A DNA stretch of 64,000 bases from Actinoplanes sp. TBRC 11911 (GCF_012933445.1 NZ_JABBNC010000009.1:1-64000), one strand, 5' to 3'; positions 44,024 to 53,863 are shown, numbered from the stretch's first letter. Notes: a model not told the origin generated them from the sequence alone. A program made the numbers and translations.

Positions 44024-45067
44024 TCACGACGGCACGTTCGCCGAGATCACGGCGAACAGGATGTACGCCGTCGGCACGGCGAACAGGATCGAGTCGAGCC
44101 GGTCCATCACACCGCCGTGGCCGGGCAGCAGATTACTCATGTCCTTGATGCCCAGATCGCGCTTCAGCATCGACTCGGCCAGGTCGCCGACCACGGCAAC
44201 CACCGAGATCACCGCGCCGAAGAGCAGGCCCCAGTACGCCGGGATGTCGAGCAGGAAGTAGAGGAAGAGCGCGCTGCCGAGGGCCGCCGCGGCGATCGAG
44301 CCGAGGAAGCCCTCCCAGGTCTTGCCGGGGCTGATCGACGGGGCCATCTTGTGTTTGCCGAAGAAGACGCCGGTCGCGTATCCGCCCGTGTCAGAAAGGA
44401 CAACAGCGAAAAGCGTGCACAGTACGCGCCAACGGCCGGTATCGCCCGGATCGGGTTCCTGGAGCAGGACCGCGAAGCTGATCAGGAACGGCACGTAGAT
44501 CGACGTGAGGACGCTGGCCGTGATGTCGCGCCGGAACGCCGCGGCCCCGTCACTGATCCGCCAGATCATCGCGGCCAGGATCGTCGCGACCAGGCCGAGG
44601 ATGAGCGAGTCCTCGCCGCCGTAGCGGACCAGCCCGGTCATCAGAACGGCGCCGCCGAGCAACGGGATCAGCGGCGCGTCGGCCCCCGAGGCACGCAGCG
44701 CCCGGACCATCTCCCAGACGCCGGCGCAGGCGGCGAGCACGATCACACCGAGGAAGGCCGGCGGCCAGATCACCAGCGACGCGAGCACCAGCAACACGAG
44801 GCTGAGACCCACCGCGATGGCGGCGGGCAGGTTGCGGCCGGCGCGGCTGCTGCCGCTCTTGGTCTTTCCTTTCGCGCGGCGTTTACCCGGGCCACGCTTC
44901 CGCTTCGGGTCGCTTTGGTCGCTCTCGTCCAATTCGTTCTCGTCCGCGTGCCAGGCCTGCGATTGCTCGCTGGGCGTCGGAGGCTGAAAGTCGGCGTAGG
45001 CATATGGCGCCGGCACGCCCGTGTCGTCGCCGGAGGAGTGCCCGGCACGCGGATCGAGGTAGGACAT
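44024..45067 (-). CDS. cdsA: Phosphatidate cytidylyltransferase
   Basis: Makes CDP-diacylglycerol for phospholipid synthesis in the membrane. The family signature SMLKRDLGIKDMSNLLPGHG, followed by GVMDRLDS, lies near the C-terminus; it is preceded by about eight hydrophobic segments. The first 85 residues are charged and probably cytoplasmic, longer than in E. coli CdsA but usual in actinobacteria. The start ATG overlaps the frr stop by one base. Confidence 0.96.
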   Translation of the reverse strand: MSYLDPRAGHSSGDDTGVPAPYAYADFQPPTPSEQSQAWHADENELDESDQSDPKRKRGPGKRRAKGKTKSGSSRAGRNLPAAIAVGLSLVLLVLASLVIWPPAFLGVIVLAACAGVWEMVRALRASGADAPLIPLLGGAVLMTGLVRYGGEDSLILGLVATILAAMIWRISDGAAAFRRDITASVLTSIYVPFLISFAVLLQEPDPGDTGRWRVLCTLFAVVLSDTGGYATGVFFGKHKMAPSISPGKTWEGFLGSIAAAALGSALFLYFLLDIPAYWGLLFGAVISVVAVVGDLAESMLKRDLGIKDMSNLLPGHGGVMDRLDSILFAVPTAYILFAVISANVPS

Positions 45068-45624
45068 CAGACCTCGAGCAACTCGGCTTCCTTGTGCTTG
45101 ACGAGCTCGTCGACAGCGGCGACGTAACGGTGGGTCACGTCGTCGAGCTCCTTCTCGCCGCGGCGGCCGTCGTCCTCGCCCGCTCCGCCGTCCTTGACGA
45201 GCTTGTCGATCTGCTCCTTGGCCTTGCGGCGGACGTTCCGGATGGCCACCCGGCCCTCCTCCGCCTTGCTGCGTGCCACCTTGATCATGTCGCGACGGCG
45301 CTCCTCGGTCATCTGCGGTAGGTGGATCCGCAGCTGAGTGCCCTCGTTGTTGGGGTTGACGCCGAGATCGGAGTCACGGATCGCCCGCTCGATCGGACCG
45401 AGCTGCGAGTTGTCGTACGGCTTGACGATGACCATGCGCGGCTCGGGGATGCCGATCGACGCCATGTCGGTCACCGCCGTCGGCGCACCGTAGTAGTCCA
45501 CCAGGATCTTGGAGAACATCGCGGGGGTGGCACGCCCGGTACGGATCGCGGCGAACTCCTCCTTGGCGTGTTCGACCGCGCTCTCCATCTTCTCTTCGGC
45601 CTCGAAGAGGGTCTCGTCGATCAC
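45067..45624 (-). CDS. frr: Ribosome recycling factor
   Basis: With EF-G, splits post-termination ribosomes. The 185-residue protein has normal length and the conserved blocks [20 protein letters not shown], the [20 protein letters not shown] loop and [14 protein letters not shown]. It lies between pyrH and cdsA, the standard order. Confidence 0.98.
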   Translation of the reverse strand: MIDETLFEAEEKMESAVEHAKEEFAAIRTGRATPAMFSKILVDYYGAPTAVTDMASIGIPEPRMVIVKPYDNSQLGPIERAIRDSDLGVNPNNEGTQLRIHLPQMTEERRRDMIKVARSKAEEGRVAIRNVRRKAKEQIDKLVKDGGAGEDDGRRGEKELDDVTHRYVAAVDELVKHKEAELLEV

Positions 45625-45683
45625 CTGCTCTTCTCGCCTCCTTGCTGGTTCGGTGGTGCGGGGACGGTTCAGTTCGGGGCGGC

Positions 45684-46445
45684 TCAGGCGGTGATCAACG
45701 TGCCGATCTTGTCGCCGCTGACGGCACGGATGATCGTGTCGTCGCCCTCGGCGCCGAAGACCAGCATCGGCAGGTTGTTGTCCTCACAGAGGCTGAACGC
45801 GGCCTGGTCGGCAACCCGCAGGCCACGCTGGAGAAGCTCCTGGAAGGTGATCGTCTCGAGCTTCTCCGCGGTGGGGTCGACCCGCGGATCGGCGGTGTAG
45901 ACGCCGTCGACGCCGTTCTTGCTCATCAGCACGATGTCCGCGTGGATCTCCAGCGCGCGCTGGGCGGTGACGGTGTCGGTGGAGAAGTACGGCATGCCGG
46001 CGCCGGCGCCGAAGATCACGGCGCGGCCCTTCTCGAGGTGCCGGATGGCACGCAACGGAATGTACGGCTCGGCGACCTGGGCCATCGTGATCGCGGTCTG
46101 CACACGCGTCTCGATGCCCTCCTTCTCCAGGAAGTCCTGAAGGGCGAGGCAGTTCATCACCGTGCCGAGCATGCCCATGTAGTCGGCGCGGTTGCGGTCC
46201 ATGCCGCGCTTCTGCAGCTCGGCGCCGCGGAAGAAGTTGCCGCCACCGACCACGACCGCGACCTGGATGCCGCGGCGGATGACGGTGGCGATCTGCCGGG
46301 CGATGTCCTGCACGACGTCGGGGTCGACACCGACCGCGCCGCCGCCGAACACCTCGCCGGAAAGTTTCAGCACGACTCGCCGAGGCCGCACGGGTGGCGG
46401 AGTCGGATTCTCAACCGGTACGGCCTGCTCGGTCACCATCGTCAT
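45684..46445 (-). CDS. pyrH: UMP kinase
   Basis: Phosphorylates UMP to UDP in pyrimidine synthesis. After a short Pro-rich N-terminus the amino-acid-kinase fold begins with [13 protein letters not shown]. Further blocks are [31 protein letters not shown] and [19 protein letters not shown]. The 253-residue length is slightly longer than enterobacterial PyrH because of the N-terminal tail. An internal ATG two codons later (46439) is an alternative start. Confidence 0.97.
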   Translation of the reverse strand: MTMVTEQAVPVENPTPPPVRPRRVVLKLSGEVFGGGAVGVDPDVVQDIARQIATVIRRGIQVAVVVGGGNFFRGAELQKRGMDRNRADYMGMLGTVMNCLALQDFLEKEGIETRVQTAITMAQVAEPYIPLRAIRHLEKGRAVIFGAGAGMPYFSTDTVTAQRALEIHADIVLMSKNGVDGVYTADPRVDPTAEKLETITFQELLQRGLRVADQAAFSLCEDNNLPMLVFGAEGDDTIIRAVSGDKIGTLITA

Positions 46446-46546
46446 GAGACCCGCCTTCCCCTTCGCTCAGCAGAGACCTTATGTGACTGGGAGGCCGGGC
46501 GCAGAATCGCGTTCCCGACCTCCCGTGCCTCGTACGAGGTGCAGCC

Positions 46547-47377
46547 TTACTCCTGGCCGACCTCGAACCGGACAAAGCGGGTGATCTGCAGCCCGGCCTC
46601 GTCCGCGATCTGCTTGACCGTCTTCTTGTTGTCGACGACCGACGCCTGCTCGAGGAGGACGAAGTCCTTGAAGAAGGAGTTCACCCGGCCCTCGATGATC
46701 TTGGGCAGAGCCTTCTCCGGCTTGCCCTCCTCCTTGGCGGTCTCCTCGGCGATGTGCCGCTCGGACTCGACGACCTCGGCCGGCACCTCGTCCCGGGTGA
46801 GGTACCGCGGGCGCATGGCGGCGATCTGCATGCCCACGCCGCGCGCGTCGTCCTCGGCCGCCTCGTCGGTCTTGCCGGTGTACTCGACCATGACGCCGAC
46901 CTGCGGCGGCAGGTCCTGCGCCTTGCGGTGCAGGTAGACCGCGACGTTGCCGTCGAGGACCACGAAGCGGTTCACGACGATCTTCTCGCCGATCTTCGCG
47001 GAGTACTCCTGGATGGTGTCGGCGACCGACTTGCCGTCCGGCAGCGTGGCGGCGCTCAGCGCGGCGGCGTCGGCCAGCTTGTTCTGCGCGCCGAACTCGA
47101 CCAGCCGCTGACCCAGCTCGACGAAGTCGGGGGTCTTGGCGACGAAGTCGGTCTCGCAGTTGAGCTCGAGCAGCGCGTTGCCGTAGTGGCTCACGATGCC
47201 GTTGGCGGCGGTGCGGCCGGCCCGCTTCGTGACGTCCTTGGCGCCCTTGATGCGAAGGAACTCGACGGCCTTGTCGAAGTCGCCGTCGGCCTCGTCGAGC
47301 GCCTTCTTACAGTCCATCATGCCGGCACCGGTCAGATCGCGGAGTTTCTTCACGTCCGCGGCGGTGTAGTTAGCCAT
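46547..47377 (-). CDS. tsf: Elongation factor Ts
   Basis: Exchanges GDP for GTP on EF-Tu. The N-terminal UBA-like domain and TDFV-type motif are visible: [39 protein letters not shown] and [16 protein letters not shown] complete 276-residue protein in the rpsB-tsf pair; the gap to rpsB is 67 bp. Confidence 0.98.
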   Translation of the reverse strand: MANYTAADVKKLRDLTGAGMMDCKKALDEADGDFDKAVEFLRIKGAKDVTKRAGRTAANGIVSHYGNALLELNCETDFVAKTPDFVELGQRLVEFGAQNKLADAAALSAATLPDGKSVADTIQEYSAKIGEKIVVNRFVVLDGNVAVYLHRKAQDLPPQVGVMVEYTGKTDEAAEDDARGVGMQIAAMRPRYLTRDEVPAEVVESERHIAEETAKEEGKPEKALPKIIEGRVNSFFKDFVLLEQASVVDNKKTVKQIADEAGLQITRFVRFEVGQE

Positions 47378-47444
47378 GACTCTCTCTCGATGTCGTTTCG
47401 CTCGGCGTACTTACTCGGCCTTTCGGCCTTTCAGGGTTTCGGCC

Positions 47445-48338
47445 TTACTCCGCCGGTGCGGCGGCGGGCGCGGCGGCAGCGGGCTCGGCAGCAGCAGCAG
47501 CGGCGGGCGCGGCAGCCGGAACGGTCGCGGCGTCCTCGGCCGGCTTCTCGGAGCCCTCGTAGAGGTCGCGCTCCCACTCGGGCAGCGGCTCACCCTCGGC
47601 CACGGTGCCCGCCTCGGGCTTCGCGTCGGCGTCCCCGCGGTTGCGGCCGGACCGGGCGATCAGGCCGTCGGCGACGGCGCTGGCGACGACCTTGGTGAGC
47701 AGCTCGGCGGAGCGGATCGCGTCGTCGTTGCCCGGGATCGGGAAGTCGACCTCGTCCGGGTCGCAGTTGGTGTCGAGCACGGCGATGACCGGGATGCCCA
47801 GCTTGCGGGCCTCGTCGACAGCGATGTGCTCCTTCTTGGTGTCGACGACCCAGATCGCCGACGGCACCTTGCTCATGTCCCGCAGACCGCCGAGGGTCTT
47901 GGTGAGCTTCTCCTTCTCGCGGGAGAGCTGCAGAGTCTCCTTCTTGGTGTACCCGGCGGCGGTGCCGCTCAGGTCACCCAGGGCCTCGAGCTCCTTCATC
48001 CGCTGCAGCCGCTTGTAAACGGTCTGGAAGTTGGTGAGCATGCCGCCCAGCCAGCGGTGGTTCACGTACGGCTGGCCGACGCGGGTCGCCTGCTCGGCAA
48101 TCGCCTCCTGCGCCTGCTTCTTGGTGCCGACGAAGAGGATGTGACCACCCTCGGCGACGGTGTCCCGCACGAAGCTGTACGCCTTCTCGATGTAGTCGAG
48201 GGTCTGGCGCAGGTCGATGATGTAGATGCCGTTACGCTCGGTGAAGATGAAGCGCTTCATCTTCGGGTTCCAGCGCCGGGTCTGGTGCCCGAAGTGGACA
48301 CCGCTTTCCAGCAGCTGGCGCATGGTCACGACGGCCAT
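47445..48338 (-). CDS. rpsB: Ribosomal protein S2
   Basis: A 297-residue S2 protein with typical [36 protein letters not shown] and [20 protein letters not shown]. The last 60 residues are an Ala/Pro/Glu-rich extension absent from short homologues but common in actinobacteria. It is first in the rpsB-tsf-pyrH-frr-cdsA-rlmN run. Confidence 0.98.
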   Translation of the reverse strand: MAVVTMRQLLESGVHFGHQTRRWNPKMKRFIFTERNGIYIIDLRQTLDYIEKAYSFVRDTVAEGGHILFVGTKKQAQEAIAEQATRVGQPYVNHRWLGGMLTNFQTVYKRLQRMKELEALGDLSGTAAGYTKKETLQLSREKEKLTKTLGGLRDMSKVPSAIWVVDTKKEHIAVDEARKLGIPVIAVLDTNCDPDEVDFPIPGNDDAIRSAELLTKVVASAVADGLIARSGRNRGDADAKPEAGTVAEGEPLPEWERDLYEGSEKPAEDAATVPAAAPAAAAAAEPAAAAPAAAPAE

Positions 48339-48597
48339 GGTGGGTGCTCCCTATGGTCCCTGGTTGTCACGCCTGCCGGCGGCAGGCGCCCTGGCGCCCG
48401 GTCGCCGGCCACAGTCGGACCCGAATTGATCGAGACCAGGGAAGGCCGTCGCTGCCGTGCCCGGCCGTCGAGACGGCCCTAAGGTCGTCACCATGGCGTG
48501 GACATCGGGCAGAGGGCGCGCGAGGTCGACCGCACGAGGCGGTCGCCGGTAACCAGCATACGCCAAGCCGCGGGATGCTCCGTGCCCGCCTGGAGTG
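48339..48597. other. Upstream region of rpsB
   Basis: A 259-bp gap between rpsB and the membrane-protein gene, both on the minus strand, so it should hold the rpsB promoter and leader. On the minus strand TATGCT near 48550-48565 is a possible -10. I found no convincing leader RNA structure or gene. Confidence 0.4.
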
Positions 48598-49308
48598 TTA
48601 CGCCACCGCCACGCCGGCCGCCAACAACAAGAGCAAACCCGCCGGGAGGTACGCCACGGGTGGGCGCAGCCAGGACTCCCGGCTGAGCGGGCCGCCCCGG
48701 GCGATGGTGAACAGCCCGATGCCGGTCAGGGTGAAGCCGAGGGTGAGCAGGACGGCGGGGACGATCGCCCGGGAGGTGGGGTCGCCGGAGAAGGTCGCAT
48801 CGAGCAGCAGGCGCACGACCGGGATCATCAGGACGACCATGACGATTGCTACCAGTACGGAGGAAACCGGGCGCCGGGTGTGGTAGACGGTTTCGGGCTG
48901 GCGGCCGAGGGGATCGGACTGGCGGCCGACCGGGGGGATCAGGCTCGTCGGCTCCGCCATCGGCGGAGGAGGCGGCATCTCCGCTCGTTCCGCCCCTGGC
49001 TTGATCGTCGGGTATTCGGGGCCTCGGACCGAGCTCCGGTCGTACGCCGGCGGGGGTTCCGGGGAGCGGGCGTGGCCGCCCGTGGTGATCAGCGGGTCGG
49101 TCACGGCGTATCCGCCGATCGGGTCAGCCGAGCGCAGCGGGTCGGCCGGGCGCTGCTCAGGTAGCCGGAACGAGCCGCTCGGGCGCTCATGGATGCCCGA
49201 GTCGTACGGATTGCCGGCGGCATGCGCCCCGGACACGTCGGGGTCGTACTGACTCTTGCCGCTGTACCAGCTCGGCTCGGCGTCGTCCGCGTATCGGTGT
49301 CCTTCCAC
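48598..49308 (-). CDS. Pro-rich membrane protein, function unknown
   Basis: About 236 residues from GTG 49308. The first 150 residues are Pro/Ser/Arg-rich and probably disordered and cytoplasmic. Then come three hydrophobic segments (VLVAIVMVVLMIPVVRLLL, IVPAVLLTLGFTLTGIGLF, YLPAGLLLLLAAGVAVA). The frame is open to 49461 and includes a Cys-rich stretch (CYGPGCGAGF) that could be part of the protein if an upstream GTG is used; no start has a good ribosome site. No family is recognised. It lies just outside the inverted yraN-M23 block. Confidence 0.6.
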   Translation of the reverse strand: MEGHRYADDAEPSWYSGKSQYDPDVSGAHAAGNPYDSGIHERPSGSFRLPEQRPADPLRSADPIGGYAVTDPLITTGGHARSPEPPPAYDRSSVRGPEYPTIKPGAERAEMPPPPPMAEPTSLIPPVGRQSDPLGRQPETVYHTRRPVSSVLVAIVMVVLMIPVVRLLLDATFSGDPTSRAIVPAVLLTLGFTLTGIGLFTIARGGPLSRESWLRPPVAYLPAGLLLLLAAGVAVA

Positions 49309-49454
49309 GATGTCGCACCGTAGGTGACCGGCGAACCCGGCGCCACAGCCGGGTCCGTAACACACCCCGGTGGTGACAGAGCGATTATCCACAGTAGCTG
49401 TGTGTCCACAGTCGCCGCCGCACGGCGGCCCGATCCGGGCCATTCTCATGCGCC

Positions 49455-49814
49455 ATGACAACGCAGAGACAAGCGGTCGGCGCGTACGGCGAACGAGTCG
49501 CCGCCCGCCACCTCCAAGAGCTCGGGCTGGTGATCCTCGACCGGAACTGGCGATGCTCCGACGGTGAGGTGGACCTCATCCTCCGGGACGGCGACGACGT
49601 CGTGTTCTGCGAGGTGAAGACCCGGCGTGGCAGCCTCTTCGGCACTCCGGCGGAGGCCGTCGACCACCGCAAGGTACGCAAGTTGCGCCACCTCGCCGGT
49701 CGCTGGCTCGCCGAGTCGGCGGTCCGGCCGCGCGAGGTCCGCTTCGACGTGGTGGAGGTGTTTCCGCAGCCCCGCGGGGCCACCCGGGTCACACACATCC
49801 GCTCGGCGTTCTGA
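49455..49814 (+). CDS. yraN: YraN family (UPF0102) nuclease-fold protein
   Basis: A 119-residue protein with the restriction-endonuclease-like core of UPF0102: GAYGERVAARHLQELGLVIL, GEVDLILRDGDDVVFCEVKT and the adjacent VDHRKVRKLRHLAGRWL helix. D in GEVDLI and E-x-K in CEVKT match nuclease active-site positions. The biological role is unknown. It starts the plus-strand run yraN-comM-dprA. Confidence 0.93.
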   Translation: MTTQRQAVGAYGERVAARHLQELGLVILDRNWRCSDGEVDLILRDGDDVVFCEVKTRRGSLFGTPAEAVDHRKVRKLRHLAGRWLAESAVRPREVRFDVVEVFPQPRGATRVTHIRSAF

Positions 49815-49826
49815 GCCGGTGCCGCG

Positions 49827-51371
49827 ATGAGCTACGCCCGCGTCCTCTGCGTCGGATTGGTCGGCGTGTCCGGTCACGTCGTCGTGGTGGAGGCCGACCT
49901 GTCCCCCGGCCTGCCGGCGGTGGTACTGACCGGCCTGCCCGACACGGCGCTGCACGAGGCCCGTGATCGCGTGCGCGCCGCCGTGGTCAACTCCGGCGAG
50001 CAGTGGCCGAACCGTCGCATCACGGTCAACCTGCTGCCCGCGGCACTGCCGAAACACGGCAGCTCGTTCGATCTCGCCATCGCCGCCGCTTTACTCGCCG
50101 GCGCCGGTGGGTTGCCCGCGGCACCGCTCGACGGTGTGGCGGTGCTCGGTGAGCTCGGCCTCGACGGCGCCGTCCGGCCGGTCCGGGGCGTGCTCCCGAT
50201 GGTGGCCGCCGCGGTGCGCGAAGGCGTGACCCGGGTGATCGTGCCGCTTGGGAACGCCCGCGAGGCGACCGTCGTGCCGGGCGTGACCGTGTGGGCCGTC
50301 GACACGCTGGGCCGGCTCGCGTCCTTCGCGCGCGGTGGTGGTCCGCTGCTCGATCCGCCGGCACCGCAGGAGGAACCGCCGCTCGCCGGTCCCGACATGG
50401 CCGACGTGGCCGGCCAGGAGATGGGCCGGTACGGGCTGGAGGTCGCCGCGGCCGGCGGGCACCACCTGGCCATGTTCGGATCGCCCGGGGCGGGCAAGAC
50501 GATGCTGGCCGAGCGGCTGCCGTCGATCCTGCCCGAGCTGGACGACGAAGAGGCTCTCGAGGTCACGGCCCTGCATTCGATAGCCGGTCTGCTGACCGAC
50601 GGCAGGCTGATCCGCCGGCCGCCGTTCCAGGCGCCACACCACACCGCGAGTGCCGCCGCCATCGTCGGTGGCGGCAGTGGCATGGCGCGCCCGGGCGCGC
50701 TGTCGCTGGCCCACCGCGGCGTCCTGTTCCTGGACGAGGTCGCCGAAATGTCGACCGGCACGCTCCAAGGGCTGCGGCAGCCCTTGGAGACCGGACGGGT
50801 GGTGCTGGCCCGCGCCCGGGGCACGACCGAGTACCCGGCCCGCGTCCAGCTGGTCCTCGCCGCGAACCCGTGTCCCTGTGCGTCGCCGGCCGGTGATCAG
50901 CACTGCACGTGTGCGCCGTCGGCCCGGCGGCGGTATCTCGCGAGGCTGTCCGGTCCGCTGCTCGACCGCATTGACATCCGCCTGACGTTGCAGCCGCTGA
51001 ACGCCGCGCAACTGATGATCGCGACGGGACCCGCGCCGTCGTCCGCCGTGCTGGCGGCGCGGGTGGCACGGGCCCGGGCGGCCGCGGCGTCGCGCTGGTC
51101 GGCGGATGCGTGGCGGGTCAACGCGGAGGTGCCCGGCCCGCAGCTGCGGCGCACGCCGTGGCGGTTGCCGGCGCGGGACACGGCGGGTCTGCGGCAGGCA
51201 CTCGACCGGGGATTTCTCTCCGCTCGCGGGTTCGATCGGGTGCTCCGGCTGGCCTGGACGATCAGCGACCTCGACGGCCGGGACCGACCGGCTCGGGCGG
51301 AAATCGACGAAGCGATTCAACTCCGGATGGGAGAAGGCAGTGGAAAGTCCGACTGGTCCGGCCGGCAGTGA
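49827..51371 (+). CDS. comM: ComM/YifB-family Mg-chelatase-like AAA+ ATPase
   Basis: A 514-residue hexameric helicase-type ATPase; in naturally competent bacteria ComM promotes branch migration of integrated DNA. An N-terminal Lon-like domain (GLPDTALHEARDRVRAAVVN, GELGLDGAVRPVRGVLPM) is followed by Walker A GSPGAGKTMLAERL, Walker B GVLFLDEVAEM, and a Cys-containing insertion (NPCPCASPAGDQHCTC). Twelve bp separate it from yraN, and its end overlaps the dprA start by 32 bp. Confidence 0.95.
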   Translation: MSYARVLCVGLVGVSGHVVVVEADLSPGLPAVVLTGLPDTALHEARDRVRAAVVNSGEQWPNRRITVNLLPAALPKHGSSFDLAIAAALLAGAGGLPAAPLDGVAVLGELGLDGAVRPVRGVLPMVAAAVREGVTRVIVPLGNAREATVVPGVTVWAVDTLGRLASFARGGGPLLDPPAPQEEPPLAGPDMADVAGQEMGRYGLEVAAAGGHHLAMFGSPGAGKTMLAERLPSILPELDDEEALEVTALHSIAGLLTDGRLIRRPPFQAPHHTASAAAIVGGGSGMARPGALSLAHRGVLFLDEVAEMSTGTLQGLRQPLETGRVVLARARGTTEYPARVQLVLAANPCPCASPAGDQHCTCAPSARRRYLARLSGPLLDRIDIRLTLQPLNAAQLMIATGPAPSSAVLAARVARARAAAASRWSADAWRVNAEVPGPQLRRTPWRLPARDTAGLRQALDRGFLSARGFDRVLRLAWTISDLDGRDRPARAEIDEAIQLRMGEGSGKSDWSGRQ

Positions 51372-52644
51372 CGCCGACCGGATGGCGCGGGTGGCGCTCA
51401 CCTGGCTCGCGGAGCCGGGCAACCGGGCGGTGTGGGAGATGGTGCGCGAGGAAGGAGCACCCCGGACGCTGAGCCGTCTGTTGCGGGGCGACGTCGGGAA
51501 CGATTCGCTGCGCGCCGCGGTGCTGGCCCGGCTGGGCGGGTTCGCCGGCGCGCGGCTGGTGGATCCGCAGCGGCTCGCCGAGGCGACGCTGCGCCGGGCG
51601 AAACGGCTCGGCGCCCGGATCGTGGTGCCGTCCGACGACGAGTGGCCCGGCCGTGTCGACGAGCTGGCGACGCTCGAACTGGACACGGAGGGCCGCGTCA
51701 ACCACGACGTGCGGCCGCCGTTGTGCGTCTGGGTGCGAGGTCGGTGGCCGCTCCGTGAAGCGCTGGAGCGATCGGTCGCCGTGGTGGGCGCGCGGGCTGC
51801 CACGCCGTACGGGATGCAGGTGACCTCGGAAGTGGGGTTCGGTCTCGCCGAGAAGGGCTGGACGGTCGTCTCCGGCGGTGCGTTCGGCATCGACGCCACG
51901 GCGCATCGGGCGGCACTGGCCGCGGGTGGGCGCACGGTAGCGGTGCTGGCGTGCGGGGTCGATCGGCCGTACCCCGCCGGGAATTCGGCGCTGTTCGAGC
52001 AGATCGCCGAGACCGGACTGCTGATCAGCGAGTGGCCACCCGGCGCGGAACCGTTGCGGCATCGCTTCCTGGTGCGCAACCGCGTGATCGCGGCCGCCAC
52101 GCTGGGCACGGTGGTCACCGAGGCGGCGGCCCGCAGCGGGGCGACCCAGACGATGAGCCGGGTGTTCGCGCTGCGGCGGGTGGCGATGGTCGTGCCGGGC
52201 CCGGTGACGTCGGCGATGTCGGTCGGCTGCCACGAACTACTCCGGACACACCCGGACGCCATCCTCGTCACCGGCGCGAAGCAGGTGCTCGAGGCGGTCG
52301 GGCGGATGGGCGAATACCACGCCGAAGCGGCCCGGGGACCGGAACACCGGCGCGACTCGCTCGACGAGGAGTCGAGCCTGGTGCTGGAGGCCGTTCCGCG
52401 TCGCGGGCACGCGTCAGCGGAGGAGCTGGCCGCCAAGGCCGGGCTGCCGCTGCGCACGGTGCTGCGCCGGCTGTCGCTCTTGGAGCTCGCCGGTTTGGTG
52501 GTGCGCCGTGCGGACGGCATCGCGCTGCCCCGCCGAGCGCCGCTGGAGCAGGCCGGGCCGGACGACGGCACGCCGAGTAGGGCCGCCGCATCGTCCGTCT
52601 CGGACGTCGCGCCGCCCCCGTCGGGACGCGAGGCGGCCGGATGA
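51340..52644 (+). CDS. dprA: DNA-processing protein DprA
   Basis: Binds single-stranded DNA and loads RecA during transformation. The Rossmann-like domain is clear: VAVVGARAATPYGMQV, VVSGGAFGIDATAHRAAL, VLACGVDRPYPAGNSALF, LRHRFLVRNRVIAAAT and GATQTMSRVF. A C-terminal winged helix (VPRRGHASAEELAAKAGL) follows. GTG 51340 has GGAG at good spacing; ATG 51382 would shorten the N-terminus by 14 residues. The 434-residue length is typical of actinobacteria. It is the last gene before an accessory insert. Confidence 0.95.
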   Translation: MESPTGPAGSDADRMARVALTWLAEPGNRAVWEMVREEGAPRTLSRLLRGDVGNDSLRAAVLARLGGFAGARLVDPQRLAEATLRRAKRLGARIVVPSDDEWPGRVDELATLELDTEGRVNHDVRPPLCVWVRGRWPLREALERSVAVVGARAATPYGMQVTSEVGFGLAEKGWTVVSGGAFGIDATAHRAALAAGGRTVAVLACGVDRPYPAGNSALFEQIAETGLLISEWPPGAEPLRHRFLVRNRVIAAATLGTVVTEAAARSGATQTMSRVFALRRVAMVVPGPVTSAMSVGCHELLRTHPDAILVTGAKQVLEAVGRMGEYHAEAARGPEHRRDSLDEESSLVLEAVPRRGHASAEELAAKAGLPLRTVLRRLSLLELAGLVVRRADGIALPRRAPLEQAGPDDGTPSRAAASSVSDVAPPPSGREAAG

Positions 52645-52664
52645 CCGCCTCGTGTTGCCCCGCG

Positions 52665-52868
52665 TCAGTCCTCGGAGTCGTCCAGATCCCGGCGATGGAC
52701 CTTCATCCACGCCTCGACGTCGTCGGTCAGCCACACCTTGCCCTGCGCCAGGTCGGCAACCGGCTTCGGGAAGTCTGCACGGCTGGTGATCTGGTACGCA
52801 CGCTGCCGGCTGACCCCACCCAAGCGGATGCGGATCTCATGCGCGCCCATGAGCCGTATCGGTTTCAC
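52665..52868 (-). CDS. Excisionase/AlpA-like helix-turn-helix protein
   Basis: A small (about 67 residues) DNA-binding protein with a MerR/excisionase-type HTH: GAHEIRIRLGGVSRQRAYQI, SRADFPKPVADLAQGKVWL and a closing DVEAWMKVHR helix. Such proteins are typical of integrative elements and phages, where they aid excision. The start is unclear: GTG 52868, GTG 52874 and ATG 52850 are possible, none with a ribosome site, so the gene may be leaderless. It is divergent from the next gene with a dyad between them. No integrase is adjacent. Confidence 0.75.
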   Translation of the reverse strand: MKPIRLMGAHEIRIRLGGVSRQRAYQITSRADFPKPVADLAQGKVWLTDDVEAWMKVHRRDLDDSED

Positions 52869-52894
52869 TGCCACATGATCGACCGTAGGCGTGA

Positions 52895-52905
52895 GACTAT
52901 TAGTC
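52895..52905. promoter_or_regulatory. Operator-like dyad between divergent genes
   Basis: GACTA-T-TAGTC, a perfect inverted repeat, in an AT-rich stretch; a further TAGTC half-site lies at 52931-52935. It could be the binding site of the excisionase-like protein. Confidence 0.45.
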
Positions 52906-52922
52906 AATTACCAAGTTGTTAG

Positions 52923-52951
52923 GAGACAGCTAGTCCTTTGCCATCTATACT
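52923..52951 (+). promoter_or_regulatory. Candidate promoter giving a leaderless transcript
   Basis: GAGACA (52923-52928) and TATACT (52946-52951) are 17 bp apart. The expected start, about 7 bp downstream, coincides with the ATG at 52958, so the mRNA would be leaderless. Confidence 0.55.
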
Positions 52952-52957
52952 CCCTTC

Positions 52958-53818
52958 ATGACTAGGCGTCGCCGGACTACCCCACCGGTCCCCCTGGCGC
53001 CGAGGCATCGCCGCACGTGGCGAACGCTTTGGCGCCGGTGTGCCTGCGGCCTGCCGGCGCCGTGCGTGGACAGTCTGATCCTTCCCCCGATACCACCGTT
53101 CCCACCCCCTCGCGGCCTCCGAACAGAAAGGAGGGCAGAACCAGGAGAAGATCCCATTCCCCCGTGGAGTGAGGCGTCCGGCGGGTCCAGAGCACAGTCA
53201 CCGGACGCCGTTTCGCCGCCACACCCGCCCGGCGTTTCCGAGCAGCCGGGCGGGGTCCCCCTTCCCGACCGCGACCTCGAGAGTCACCCGAACGCCACGT
53301 CAGGTGCCGTGACGGGGCAATCGGGCGACCGGAGAGATCGTCGCCGGGCACCCGCCGTCGCCCGGCGCGGCGAGAGGGACCGGTCACCGGCGGCGCCTGG
53401 GCAGCCCCGGGGTGACAGCCCACCCACCGGCCTCCCAGGCGCCGTCGACCACCACCCGGAAGCCACCGACCACCGCACCGCCGACGGCCACCGCGACGCC
53501 GTCGACCATCAGCTGGAACTCACAGCGCACAAGCCAGAACACGACCGACGCGGCGGGCGCTCTCCCCGCGGCGGCCTGAGTACTCCGCTTGCCCCCTCGG
53601 GCAGCGGCATGGACACCCGGTCGGCTAACAGGGGCGGTCGTTCCCAGCGAGCTGCTGGTCACGATCGAGCCGGCCGGGTAACCCGCTTCGGGTCCGGGGC
53701 CTCCGGGATCGGGGATCCACCCGACCCCGGAGGCCCCGGGCCTGGGCGCGAGCCCGCGGCATGGTCCGGCGGACGACCGGCCATGGCGTATCACCACATC
53801 AACCTGGCCCGCTGGTGA
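52958..53818 (+). CDS. Arg/Pro-rich hypothetical protein
   Basis: An open frame of 286 codons. The N-terminus (MTRRRRTTPPVPLAPRHRRT, then a WRTLWRRCACGLPAPC stretch) has the look of a conserved Micromonosporaceae protein with a CxC...C motif. The rest is low-complexity Pro/Arg/Gly sequence whose coding status is doubtful, and a large hairpin sits at its end. A promoter ending at its ATG supports the start. No function can be given. Overlapping minus-strand frames in this region look worse. Confidence 0.5.
   Translation: MTRRRRTTPPVPLAPRHRRTWRTLWRRCACGLPAPCVDSLILPPIPPFPPPRGLRTERRAEPGEDPIPPWSEASGGSRAQSPDAVSPPHPPGVSEQPGGVPLPDRDLESHPNATSGAVTGQSGDRRDRRRAPAVARRGERDRSPAAPGQPRGDSPPTGLPGAVDHHPEATDHRTADGHRDAVDHQLELTAHKPEHDRRGGRSPRGGLSTPLAPSGSGMDTRSANRGGRSQRAAGHDRAGRVTRFGSGASGIGDPPDPGGPGPGREPAAWSGGRPAMAYHHINLARW
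53694..53739. terminator. Large hairpin near the end of the Arg/Pro-rich ORF
   Basis: CCGGGGCCTCCGGG (53694-53707) pairs perfectly with CCCGGAGGCCCCGG (53726-53739). After one mismatch TCGGG pairs with CCCGA, leaving a 6-nt loop. This is one of the most stable hairpins in the window and lies inside the frame, 80 bp before its stop. Confidence 0.8.
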
Positions 53819-53863
53819 CGGTCGGGATTCCGCCCGAAGCCCGCCGGCGACTTGGGGGGACCG

